Source: Siderastrea siderea (lineage: Eukaryota; Cnidaria; Anthozoa; Scleractinia; Rhizangiidae). Taken from it: a stretch of DNA of 64,000 nucleotides. The DNA is taken from positions 58,872,299 to 58,936,298 of the forward strand of contig OZ034968.1 of the NCBI GenBank assembly GCA_964030785.1. The letters run 5' to 3'. Each line of letters begins with the position of its first letter. Position 1 is the first letter of the stretch. Below the pieces are notes generated by a model, which worked only from the letters and a program-made list of their open reading frames with translations, had not been told where the DNA came from and made no database searches. Shown piece by piece: positions 47,301 to 56,808 of this stretch. The translations under genes and the position numbers were made by a program.

Positions 47301-50300
47301 TCGGAGTGTGCAACTGTTACCTTTAACAATCCCTTTCTATTTTAAGTCTCAGTTACTAATGAGGGGAACAGTAGCATCCAGATGTATCGTCGGAGTGTGC
47401 GACTGTTACCTTTAACAATCCCTTTCTATTTTAAGTCTCAGTTCCTAATGAGGGGAGCAGTAGCATCCAGATGTATCGTCGGAGTGTGCGACTGTTACCT
47501 TTAACAATCCCTTTCTATTTTAAGTCTCAGTTAACTAATGAAGGGAACAGTAGCATCCAGATGTATCGTCGGAGTGTGCGACTGTTACCTTTAACAATCC
47601 CTTTCTATTTTAAGTCTCATTTCCTAATGAGGGGAGCAGTAGCATCCAGATGTATCGTCGGGGTGTGCAACTGTTACCTTTAACAATCCCTTTCTATTTT
47701 AAGTCCCAGTTACTAATGAGGGGAACAGTAGCATCCAGATGTATTGTCAGAGTGTGCGGCTGTTGCCTTTAACAATCCCTTTCTATTTTAAGTCTCAGTT
47801 ACTAATGAGGGGAACAGTAGCATCCAGATGTATCGTCGGAGTGTGCGACTGTTACCTTTAACAATCCCTTTCTATTTTAAGTCTCAGTTCCTAATGAGGG
47901 GAGCAGTAGCATCCAGATGTATCGTCGGAGTGTGCGACTGTTACCTTTAACAATCCCTTTCTATTTTAAGTCTCAGTTCCTAATGAGGGGAGCAGTAGCA
48001 TCCAGATGTATCGTCGGAGTCTGCAACTGTTACCTTTAACAATCCCTTTCTATTTTAAGTCTCAGTTACTAATGAGGGGAACAGTAGCATCCAGATGTAT
48101 TGTCAGAGTGTGCGGCTGTTGCCTTTAACAATCCCTTTCTATTTTAAGTCTCAGTTCCTAATGAGGGGAGCAGTAGCATCCAGATGTATCGTCGGAGTGT
48201 GCCACTGTTACCTTTAACAATCCCTTTCTATTTTAAGTCTCAGTTACTAATGAGGGGAACAGTAGCATCCAGATGTATTGTCAGAGTGTGCGGCTGTTGT
48301 CTTTAACGATTCCTTTCTATTTTAAGTCTCAGTTAGGGTACTAATGAGGGGAACAGTAGCATTCAGATGTATCGTCGGAGTGTGCAACTGTTACCTTTAA
48401 CAATTCCTTTCTATTTTAAGTGTCAGTTACTAATGAGGGGAACAGTAGCATCCAGATGTATCATCGGAGTGTGCAACTGTTACCTTTAACAATTCTTTTC
48501 TATTTTAAGTCTCAGTTACTAATGAAGGAAACAGTAGCATCCAGATGTATCGTTGGAGTGTGCAACTGTTACCTTTAACAATCCCTTTCTATTTTAAGTC
48601 TCAGTTAACTAATGAGGGGAACAGTAGCATCCAGATGTATCGTCGGAGTGTGCAACTGTTACCTTTAACAATTCTTTTCTAATTTAAGTCTCAGTAATAA
48701 GGGGAACAGTAGCATCCAGATGTATCGTCAGAGTGTGCAACTGTTACCTTTAACAATTCTTTTCTATTTTAAGTCTCAGTTACCAATGAAGGGAACAGTA
48801 GCATCCAGATGTATCGTCGGAGTGTGCGACTGTTGCCTTTAACAATCCCTTTCTATTTTAAGTCTCAGTTACTAATGAGGGGAACAGTAGCATCCAGATG
48901 TATCGTCGGAGTGTGCGACTGTTACCTTTAACAATCCCTTTCTATTTTAAGTCTCAGTTCCTAATGAGGGGAGCAGTAGCATCCAGATGTATCCCTTTCT
49001 ATTTTAAGTCTCAGTTAACTAATGAGGGGAACAGTAGCATCCAGATGTATCGTCGGAGTGTGCGACTGTTACCTTTAACAATCCCTTTCTATTTTAAGTC
49101 TCAGTTCCTAATGAGGGGAGCAGTAGCATCCAGATGTATCGTCGGAGTGTGCAACTGTTACCTTTAACAATCCCTTTCTATTTTAAGTCTCAGTTACTAA
49201 TGAGGGGAACAGTAACATCCAGATGTATCGTCGGAGTGTGCGACTGTTACCTTTAACAATCCCTTTCTATTTTAAGTCTCAGTTCCTAATGAGGGGAGCA
49301 GTAGCATCCAGATGTATCGTCGGAGTGTGCGACTGTTACCTTTAACAATCCCTTTCTATTTTAAGTCTCAGTTACTAATGAGGGGAACAGTAGCATCCAG
49401 ATGTATCGTCGGAGTGTGCGACTGTTACCTTTAACAATCCCTTTCTATTTTAAGTCTCAGTTCCTAATGAGGGGAGCAGTAGCATCCAGATGTATCGTCG
49501 GAGTGTGCAACTGTTACCTTTAACAATCCCTTTCTATTTTAAGTCTCAGTTACTAATGAGGGGAACAGTAGCATCCAGATGTATTGTCAGAGTGTGCGGC
49601 TGTTGTCTTTAACGATTCCTTTCTATTTTAAGTCTCAGTTAGGGTACTAATGAGGGGAACAGTAGCATTCAGATGTATCGTCGGAGTGTGCGACTGTTAC
49701 CTTTAACAATCCCTTTCTATTTTAAGTCTCAGTTCCTAATGAGGGGAGCAGTAGCATCCAGATGTATCGTCGGAGTGTGCAACTGTTACCTTTAACAATC
49801 CCTTTCTATTTTAAGTCTCAGTTACTAATGAGGGGAACAGTAGCATCCAGATGTATCGTCGGAGTGTGCGACTGTTACCTTTAACAATCCCTTTCTATTT
49901 TAAGTCTCAGTTCCTAATGAGGGGAGCAGTAGCATCCAGATGTATCGTCGGAGTGTGCGACTGTTACCTTTAACAATCCCTTTCTATTTTAAGTCTCAGT
50001 TCCTAATGAGGGGAGCAGTAGCATCCAGATGTATCGTCGGAGTGTGCAACTGTTACCTTTAACAATCCCTTTCTATTTTAAGTCTCAGTTACTAATGAGG
50101 GGAACAGTAGCATCCAGATGTATTGTCAGAGTGTGCAGCTGTTGTCTTTAACGATTCCTTTCTATTTTAAGTCTCAGTTAGGGTACTAATGAGGGGAACA
50201 GTAGCATTCAGATGTATCGTCGGAGTGTGCGACTGTTACCTTTAACAATCCCTTTCTATTTTAAGTCTCAGTTCCTAATGAGGGGAGCAGTAGCATCCAG

Positions 50301-52548
50301 ATGTATCGTCGGAGTGTGCAACTGTTACCTTTAACAATCCCTTTCTATTTTAAGTCTCAGTTACTAATGAGGGGAACAGTAGCATCCAGATGTATTGTCA
50401 GAGTGTGCGGCTGTTGTCTTTAACGATTCCTTTCTATTTTAAGTCTCAGTTAGGGTACTAATGAGGGGAACAGTAGCATTCAGATGTATCGTCGGAGTGT
50501 GCGACTGTTACCTTTAACAATTCCTTTCTATTTTAAGTCTTATTTACTAATGAGGGGAGCAGTAGCATCCAGATGTATCACCGGAGTGTGTGGCTGTTGC
50601 CTTTAACAATCCCTTTCAATTAAAAGTTAGCTACTAATTAGGGAGCAGTAGCATCCAAATCTGTCATCACAGTGTGTGGCTGTTGCCTTCTGCCTGGCAG
50701 TATCAAACAATGAAAACCAATAGTCAATATAATCAATAATAATCAATTCCAATAATTAATTGACTGGTTATGGAAATCAATACAATTCAAAGCTTAATAG
50801 TTGAGTGACTATTGATTGTTATTGGCTATCATTGATTAATATTGATTTTGATTGGAATTAACTCTCGGTTCATATTTGCACACAGCATGTTAATAATTTA
50901 TTGGCAAATGATAATAAAGTTTATTTGTTCTAAACATAGTTTTTAGGTTTAGCATTCCTTAGATCACTATTTACAAAGAACAAGCTAGTTAAAAAAGCCT
51001 TTGATGGTGTCACAGTGATGTCATTTCATGACCTGTTCCTATAAATCCTATTCCTGGATCTGTACTTATGCTAGTGTAGGTCTAGAGAATTGGGGCAAAC
51101 AATGATATGTACAGTTGAGTGAGGAAAGATTAAAAATAAATTGTTACTAGCTGTAGCAAGTATTTTAAGGTCTGCATTTTTGTTATGTTATGTTATGTTA
51201 TATTTTGTTTGTTATTTTGTTGCGGGGGGGGGGGGTTGGTGGGGGGGGGGCACGTCACTTTCCCATGTGTCACAATTATTAGAAGTCCCTGGATGTTTTT
51301 CCATAACAGTGATAACAATAACAGTTTCGTTAAAGTGCAGTTTAGTCCATTCGGTACAATTTTAAATTGCCATATACTATAATATTTGAGTTCAACATTG
51401 TGGTAGAACAAGGCTGAAATGCTGCAGATTTAATACCAGTTTTAATACTGTGACTTCGGCATCATGTACGAGGCCAGAGTGATGGTGAAGGAAAGAGAAC
51501 CGTCAAACTTCCGAATTGGACAAATGCCAAAGGGAAGCCCGTAAAGTGACATTTCTTCGTTGGGACGTTATTCTTAGGCGACTTTTAGATGTTCCTGTTA
51601 AGCGCCCGGAAACCACTGCTTTTCTTGGGCAATTGAATTAAGTGCTGCGAAGTGAAACTTGCAACCAGTAGCATGGCCAACAATTAGAACGTTCTCTAAC
51701 TAAGCGCGTCAAAGGTTAACCAACTGGCCTTGGGCGAAAAGACTCGTAGGCGAAACGACCGCTAGCCTGCGCGCAGACGTCTGGGAGACTAAACGACTGC
51801 AAGCGTAGGAAGCAATAGTTTTCTCAGTCTTAGTGCAAATTCAGACGGCAAAGCGAATGGCCTGTTCAGAGGACGGATTATTAGACTGCGAGCAGTCTCT
51901 CTTTTGGTCTAAAATCCGTGCAGAACGAAGCGCAAATAGCAAGCGCGAGCGAGCACGATTTGAAGCTATTTGAGACTGCTCGCAGTCTAACAGATTATGT
52001 GAACGAAAGTTTTATCTTTTTTGTTACTGTTACTGTTTCTTTCTTTCGTAGAGAAAGCGTATCGAATTTCTGTGAATAATTCTCGATATATTCGCGATTT
52101 TGTTAAAAACGGGAGAAAGACCATGTTGTATTTATAGATTCTCTTCAAGTATTTCTCTCAGAACGTCCGATCACATACCAACAAATGACCTCTCCGGAGA
52201 AAGGTGAGGCGGTAAAACCGCTCGCGAGCGCTACGATCCTCTAGTGAAATAAGAGGCTATTCATAGCCTATTATCTTATTGTTTGTTAACAGCCACAAAA
52301 ATAAATTTGCCGTTGCGATCAACTTGCAAAAAGAGGTCTGTGATATTTATTCAACAACAGTGTGTTTCCGGTAACTGAAAAGCTTTGTTGACAGCGAAAG
52401 CGGCGGATTTTAACACCTATTGCTTTCGCGGCGCCTTGATCAAAATTCAAATATGAAAGGAATGCGGGGTCCACAACCCCGCATTCCTTAATGTACTTCC
52501 AGTTAGACCCCGTAGCGTCTCGTCATGATGATGATGGTGATGATGGTA

Positions 52549-52599
<51 letters not shown>

Positions 52600-52611
52600 G
52601 TGATGATGGTA

Positions 52612-52645
<34 letters not shown>

Positions 52646-53416
52646 CGATGATAGTGATGAGGATGACGATGTTTGATGATGTATGACCGTGGGGGTAGTG
52701 GTAGTGACGATAGAAATGATGATGACAATGACTATGACGATTACCATCCTTTGGCAAAAAAATGTATTCCATCAGGCTTCGTATAGGAGCCCACGATCCT
52801 GTTACAGTCACTAGACCTCTGTTTTGAGTAATTGCTATTCTACCTGGCTTACAAGAACAGCAAAGGGACGAACAGTTGACTCCTGGTAACTTGAACCTTC
52901 GGTAATTGGATGCTCGTGCTAATCGATTTGCTCCATAAAGTAACTGTAATTTTCTAACCTCAAAAACAACTGTAGTTAAGTTCTTACACCATTTATCATT
53001 ATTTATGAGGTTACCATATTATTAAAAAAAATCTTAACAATGCCTTTACGTTTCAGCTGCACTTAGGACATGCCCTGGGAACGCTAAGCAGTGATGAAAA
53101 AGGAGTCCTTGTCCTGGGTCTTGTGAACTTCATGCTTCTGCTCCTTGAAATTCCGTTTCTCTACTACGTGATTAAAATCAACAGCAGATATTTCTTCAGT
53201 AAATTATTTGAGGCAGACTCTGAGGAAGCAGATACCGAGATTTACAGCCTTCTACTGGTGCTGTTGTTGATTTTCACGCTTGTTTTGTTTGCTTCTTCCC
53301 TTACTTTCACGGTGTTAGGTTTAAAGGTGTTTCGCAAGCTGTTAAGGTTCAGCAGAGAAGTTGTCCTTGTCATTCCCATGAGGCATGTGGAAGAGACTGT
53401 GGAAGGGGTTGTGTAA
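39472..53416 (+). CDS. MARCH2/3-like membrane RING-CH E3 ubiquitin ligase
   Basis: Three exons (39472-39537, 40612-40866, 53057-53416) join in phase 0 to 226 codons plus stop; mammalian MARCH2 and MARCH3 are about 250 residues. Seen: a short acidic N-terminus, a C4HC3 RING-CH finger with Cys41, Cys44, Cys63, Cys65, His73, Cys76, Cys89, Cys92 and the conserved Trp80, two hydrophobic segments (about 124-146 and 170-194), and a C-terminus with VVLVIPMR and a final Val-Val. Known: MARCH proteins ubiquitinate membrane proteins to drive endocytosis or lysosomal sorting; MARCH2/3 sit on endosomes and end in a PDZ ligand. Inference: same topology and role here. Odd: intron 2 is 12.2 kb and carries a foldback element and a 4.4-kb minisatellite. 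The subfamily is not certain. Confidence 0.85.
40612..40866 (+). CDS. MARCH-like gene, exon 2 (RING-CH finger)
   Basis: 85 codons containing the complete C4HC3 zinc finger: TCRICQSS, SPCDCRGSLGFVHKLCMERW and SCELCHFRFE. Acceptor cacacag, donor GAG|GTGTGT, phase 0 at both ends. Reading on past the donor meets a stop after five codons. Confidence 0.92.
40931..41063. repeat. Hairpin MITE in MARCH-like intron 2
   Basis: Arms CAAGCGTTTCCGTAGGCTTT and AAAGCCTACGGAAACGCTTG, about 22 bp, with an AT-rich centre. Confidence 0.8.
41200..41388. repeat. (GAT)n/(GGT)n microsatellite
   Basis: About 45 GAT units with a block of (GTG)n. The flanking CATGACAAGACGC ... GTTTGAACTGGAAGTA is repeated, inverted, beside the microsatellite at 52526. 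Confidence 0.95.
41487..43528. mobile_element. 2-kb foldback element with long terminal inverted repeats
   Basis: Ends ATATCCTAAAAGCTGGACTG and the complement CAGTCCAGCTTTTAGGATAT, followed by TGGACYCTGGACTC subterminal repeats. Arms of about 650 bp (to about 42165 and from about 42840) are mirror images; a further inverted/direct copy of the inner part sits at about 42160-42850. Flanks carry the same 11-mer AGGTAAATGGG at 41476-41486 and 43529-43539, a likely target duplication. Long TIRs with 8-11 bp duplications suggest a Mutator-like foldback. No transposase is present. Confidence 0.85.
43540..46230. other. Intron sequence, no exon recognised
   Basis: Part of MARCH-like intron 2. A tRNA B-box-like GAGTTCAATCCC near 43990 is the only notable word apart from the tandem pair at 45709. 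Open frames here lack a domain or conserved motif. Confidence 0.35.
45709..45845. repeat. 68-bp tandem duplication
   Basis: TGTCTGTACCATTTTTGGAA to AAGGCCTAAGGCACATTGT occurs twice head to tail with a 68-bp period and no visible differences. Confidence 0.95.
46235..50690. repeat. 89-bp minisatellite array, ~50 copies
   Basis: Units of about 89 bp run head to tail for 4.45 kb: AAGTCTCAGTTACTAATGAG, then GGGAACAGTAGCATCCAG, ATGTATCGTCGGAGTGTGCG, ACTGTTACCTTTAACAATCC and CTTTCTATTTT. Two main types differ at TTACTAATGAGGGGAACAG versus TTCCTAATGAGGGGAGCAG and often alternate. Some units lose about 43 bp, others gain GGGTA. The outer units are the most diverged. The repeated open frames beginning MYRRSVRLLP come only from this array. 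It lies in MARCH-like intron 2. Confidence 0.97.
50700..50850. repeat. AT-rich ATCAAT/ATTGAT tract
   Basis: Follows the minisatellite directly; many ATCAAT and ATTGATT words, resembling the tracts at 26975 and 29205. Confidence 0.5.
51215..51252. repeat. Poly-G runs
   Basis: Two G runs (about 11 and 10 bp) separated by TTGGT, after a short TATGT repeat. Capable of forming a G-quadruplex; otherwise simple sequence. Confidence 0.8.
51881..51990. repeat. Hairpin MITE
   Basis: TTAGACTGCGAGCAGTCTC on the left and GAGACTGCTCGCAGTCTAA on the right, with an AAGCGCAAATAGC / CGCGAGCGAGCACG centre. Confidence 0.85.
52526..52665. repeat. (GAT)n microsatellite
   Basis: About 45 GAT units with occasional GGT and AAT. 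The left flank GTACTTCCAGTTAGACC ... CGTCTCGTCATGA is the inverted counterpart of the right flank of the 41200 microsatellite. Confidence 0.95.
53057..53416 (+). CDS. MARCH-like gene, exon 3 (two TM segments, stop)
   Basis: 119 codons plus TAA after acceptor tttcag. Two hydrophobic helices are separated by an acidic loop (EADSEEADTE), followed by a basic juxtamembrane segment and VVLVIPMR, resembling the ILLIPK motif of MARCH2/3. The link to exon 2 across 12.2 kb rests on phase, topology and this tail. Confidence 0.82.
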   Translation: MHLGHALGTLSSDEKGVLVLGLVNFMLLLLEIPFLYYVIKINSRYFFSKLFEADSEEADTEIYSLLLVLLLIFTLVLFASSLTFTVLGLKVFRKLLRFSREVVLVIPMRHVEETVEGVV

Positions 53417-53604
53417 CCATGTTAACCAATTTCACGCTTAAAACTAGTAGGGGAGTGGGAACCAATCAAAATATCACTAAAAGCAATCCAGTTACAAAGC
53501 CGCCCAAGTAGAAAGGATTGGAAAATCCCATACTAGCAAATCTGTTTTGAGGTATATTTTCCGTAACCATACGAACTCTGTAGATCGCCTGATTTTAAGA
53601 AGCC

Positions 53605-53610
53605 ATTAAA
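53605..53610 (+). terminator. Possible MARCH-like gene polyadenylation signal
   Basis: ATTAAA about 190 nt after the stop codon. Position is plausible; no other support. Confidence 0.25.
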
Positions 53611-55349
53611 TCATCTTCTTTTCAATGAAATTAAAGATAAAAACCAAACATGGCACGATTCCAATTTTTGAGGGGCTTTATCTTTAATTAACCTTTTGTC
53701 CCAAATCCTCTACTCGTTCCTAGATTGGACAATGGACTAGACAATGTGCAATCTTTTGTCTTTAAAAACCTTTGATTCACGTGAAAAGCATGATGATAAA
53801 TTTATATTTGCGTGACTATCTCAAACACGGAGATCAATGGCTTCTCAACCTCGTTCCCAGGGTCTCTCGGCTTCTTTGATTCTTTCAACAAGCCTTTCTT
53901 TGTTTCGCAGACCTTTGAAATGTGGAAGATTTGACAGCTTCTGTGGCCAACCTTTGGTAACTTAAAAAGTACACTAATTTTGACCAAATCATTGGTTTGG
54001 CTGGAAGGTTTGGCAAAGGCATCGATACATCCATGGGAATAACCCACAGCATTCAGTCCGATTTGAGATGGAATGGGATCTTTGGATGACTTGGTCGCAT
54101 GGTACAAAATCCGCTTTGCTGGATATCAAATGGCACAGTGAGACACAAAACATGAAAAGATTCCAGCTGTTTACTGATGTCCCACTGTGCCACCCAGCAT
54201 AGAGCATTTTGTACCACGTGACTAAGTCATGCAAAGAGCCCATTGATCGCCTGGTAGGCGCCTAATTAAAGTGACTGTAACAGGGACACCAACTCCGACT
54301 GAAAGTTAACTCTAAACACTACATGTTAAAAAAGATAAAAGCTCTAAACAGTCATGCAGCAACCTAAAAAGTTGCAAACCTAATAAGAATTCTGGCTTCA
54401 ACGATATTATGCAACAAGAACTTAATCGTCCGGGACGTCATGATTGGGAACCGGAAGTCAATTGTTGTAAGTAGTTGCCTTTGTGCGTCAAGCCAAAAAG
54501 AAGAAGACCTTTCCAAGAACACCTTTCCCATTTACAGTGTGAAGCAGAAGTGCACCAGGAAAACGAAACACTAGACATCCCTTTGTCACCCATGATGTCC
54601 GAGATGTCAAAGTTTTCCTTGGTCCTAAGGTCCCGTAAGGTCTCAAAAAGGAAGCTAGGCCAAAAATCTTCTGGCGGTATTAACAAAATGGGAATTGGAA
54701 CCTGCCTGCACGGACTCTGGACGTTTACAACTGTTTCATATGCAGGTTAATGCCACCAAACTTGGTGACTGTTCCGAAAATTTAACTGGGAACAATTTGG
54801 TGAGGAAGTCGTCCTTCTTCATCACATTACCACATTTTAACAGACATTTTTTTCAGAATTTGTCCTCTTTTTTCTTTAAAAATTATAACTTTGTTGAAGT
54901 AACTTTGCCATATTTAAATTATTTTAGTCTTTAATGATTCTGGTTATTCTTTGGCCAGTTTTGGTGCTTTTCGGGGGATTCGGAAAAACTTCAGAAACCG
55001 GCCAAGATGGCGGATCCAAAAGGGCCGCCGTTTGAGAATATGACGTTATTGGCACATGTTGCGGGCCTCAAATGAATTATAATGCCGTGCGCCGTAACCG
55101 TAGCCACTCGCAGAGAGATTTTGATTAGTTCGTGTCTTTTTGACAACTTTCATGGCTTCCATGTAAACTGGCCAATTAAAACGAAAGAACTTTGACAACT
55201 GAAGCTGAGATGTCAGGTTTCACGCTCACGCTGGCGACTCCTCTTCTCATAGTTCTTGGAATTGTTTGGTCAGTTCAAACGGAAAGCATCAAACTGTGAC
55301 GAAAAGAAGTCAAAAACGAGTCAAAAACTTTCTGTAAGTGGCAGCAGCA

Positions 55350-55503
55350 GCCTAGTACCCAGGCGTTCTCCGCCCGCTCACTCGACTCGACTAGGTGCGA
55401 AATGTCGTGACATCACCGAACGAGGTCCCAGAATGCCATTCGGTGACGTCACGCAATTTCGCTCAAGTCGTGTGAGCGAGAAGAGAAGGCCTTGGTACTA
55501 GGC
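55350..55503. repeat. Hairpin MITE
   Basis: AGCCTAGTACCCAGGCGTTC on the left; CTTGGTACTAGGCT on the right; inner GAAATGTCGTGACATCACC and GGTGACGTCACGCAATTTC pair. Confidence 0.8.
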
Positions 55504-55549
55504 TGTGGCAACAGTACGACGCGTGACGTAGCATTGTAACAATCAAATT

Positions 55550-55615
55550 CTGACATTTCGACAATATTGTCTTCTTCAGGGTAGTTTTGACTTACCCTGA
55601 AGAAGGCATAAGCGA
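55550..55615. repeat. Paired hammerhead-like motif repeat
   Basis: Complement of CTGAAGA, a GACAATATTGTC palindrome and CGAAATGTCAG lie at 55579-55550 on the minus strand; a plus-strand CTGAAGAAGGCATAAGCG follows at 55598. See the hammerhead finding. Confidence 0.6.
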
Positions 55616-56395
55616 CCCTCAGATCGGACTACGAGTACGAGATTGGGTACAAGTACGACTTTTTTCAAACCTTGTGTGCCTGCTTTAGTATATCACGTGT
55701 TTCACTCTACTCTTTAACAACAAGGATGAGAGCCATGGCTCTGGAAACTAAACTGCATGGTTTAAAATTTTAAGGTCGTAGTCATACTCAATCTCGCACT
55801 GATTGGAAGGTGGGTATTATCGCTGAAAAGACGGTATTTCTCTAAAATATTAAGAACATTTATTACATCCATCCTACAGAGTAAGCTTTTAGTGTTGACA
55901 CCCGCACAGGTTGCGTATATTTTTAATGTGTGCTTATATTGTTTAAACAGCTGAAACAACATGAGCAGAAAAATATGTTGGTATAGACCAGAAACTATTA
56001 CCCGAGGCGTATAACTCCCATACTGCGTATTTGAAACGGTTTTTTTTTACTTTTTCAAGTTGGGTCATTTTTTGATAACCCGAAGTCTTTCGAAGATTTT
56101 CGAAAATGGCCCAAAAGCTTCCGAGGATAACCAGGATCATCCGAAGTTTTCCAATGATAACTGACGCGAATCCGAAGCTAGAGTCGGGGGAAAAGGCTTG
56201 TCCAAAACTAACCCAACTTGCAAAAACGACATTGCACGAATACATGGAAGTCAGTGGACTCTCCAGCTAATATTAAAGCTCCTTGATAATCATGAGAATA
56301 GTTACTTAGAGACTTCTTTTATCCTAATAAACCCGGCAGGCTGAGCAATGATGATCATGACGTTTAAATTTGTGCTCGCTTGTACACGATTCCCA

Positions 56396-56401
56396 TTTAA
56401 T
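56396..56401 (-). terminator. Possible TSP1 gene polyadenylation signal
   Basis: ATTAAA on the minus strand about 160 nt after the stop codon. Position is plausible; no other support. Confidence 0.25.
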
Positions 56402-56559
56402 TTCTACCACTTATCTAAACTACGTATTCAAAATGATACAAAAATGGCCCATCAACAAATTTAGAGCAAACAAATAATTCTTCTATTGCATTTCGTACAA
56501 AAAAAGTTTCGTAAAAAATCAGATAAGCTGTGTCAACGGTTTTCCTCTTCTCATTTGTT

Positions 56560-56808
56560 TTAAAACGAAATGTCCTCGTGAAAGCTCCTTCCACGAAATC
56601 TTCGGTAATAAACGTTACTGTAGAGTCCCCCAGGGGTGCCTGTTGCTAACAGTACCCCGTATAACGTCCCATCCGGCCGAAGAGCTATTGCCAGTCCCAC
56701 AAGACGGCTTGATTTTAGTTCCTTGAGAGAGGCCCTTGTAGACCTGTTGAGGTGAAAGACTTTCCGAGCCGCTGATAGGGACCATACACCAAATGGTTCA
56801 AAACAGAC
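56560..56808 (-). CDS. TSP1 membrane gene, exon 5 (stop codon)
   Basis: 82 codons plus TAA: VCFEPFGVWSLSAARKVFHL, LVGLAIALRPDGTLYGVLLA, then a basic tail ending SFHEDISF. Codon use and composition look coding. Acceptor ctacag, with a (CTGA)n microsatellite about 55 nt upstream inside the intron. No family recognised. Confidence 0.75.
   Translation of the reverse strand, partial: VCFEPFGVWSLSAARKVFHLNRSTRASLKELKSSRLVGLAIALRPDGTLYGVLLATGTPGGLYSNVYYRRFRGRSFHEDISF

Larger units (their letters stand above)
53620..56395. other. Convergent spacer between two 3' ends
   Basis: No gene supported. The stretch 54438-54750 is open on both strands and has mixed composition, but neither translation shows a domain I know. 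Near 53847 is the CCTCGTTCCCAGGGTCTCT word also seen in the 6290-8425 duplication. Confidence 0.35.

Noticed and set aside
46554..49167. Three identical 89-residue open frames beginning MYRRSVRLLP
   Set aside because: They are readings of the 89-bp minisatellite; the unit is not a multiple of three and each frame closes on TAA inside the repeat.
53802..54243. Open frames of 84-101 residues on the minus strand
   Set aside because: Include the dispersed CCTCGTTCCCAGGGTCTCT repeat word and show no domain; probably transposon-derived noise.
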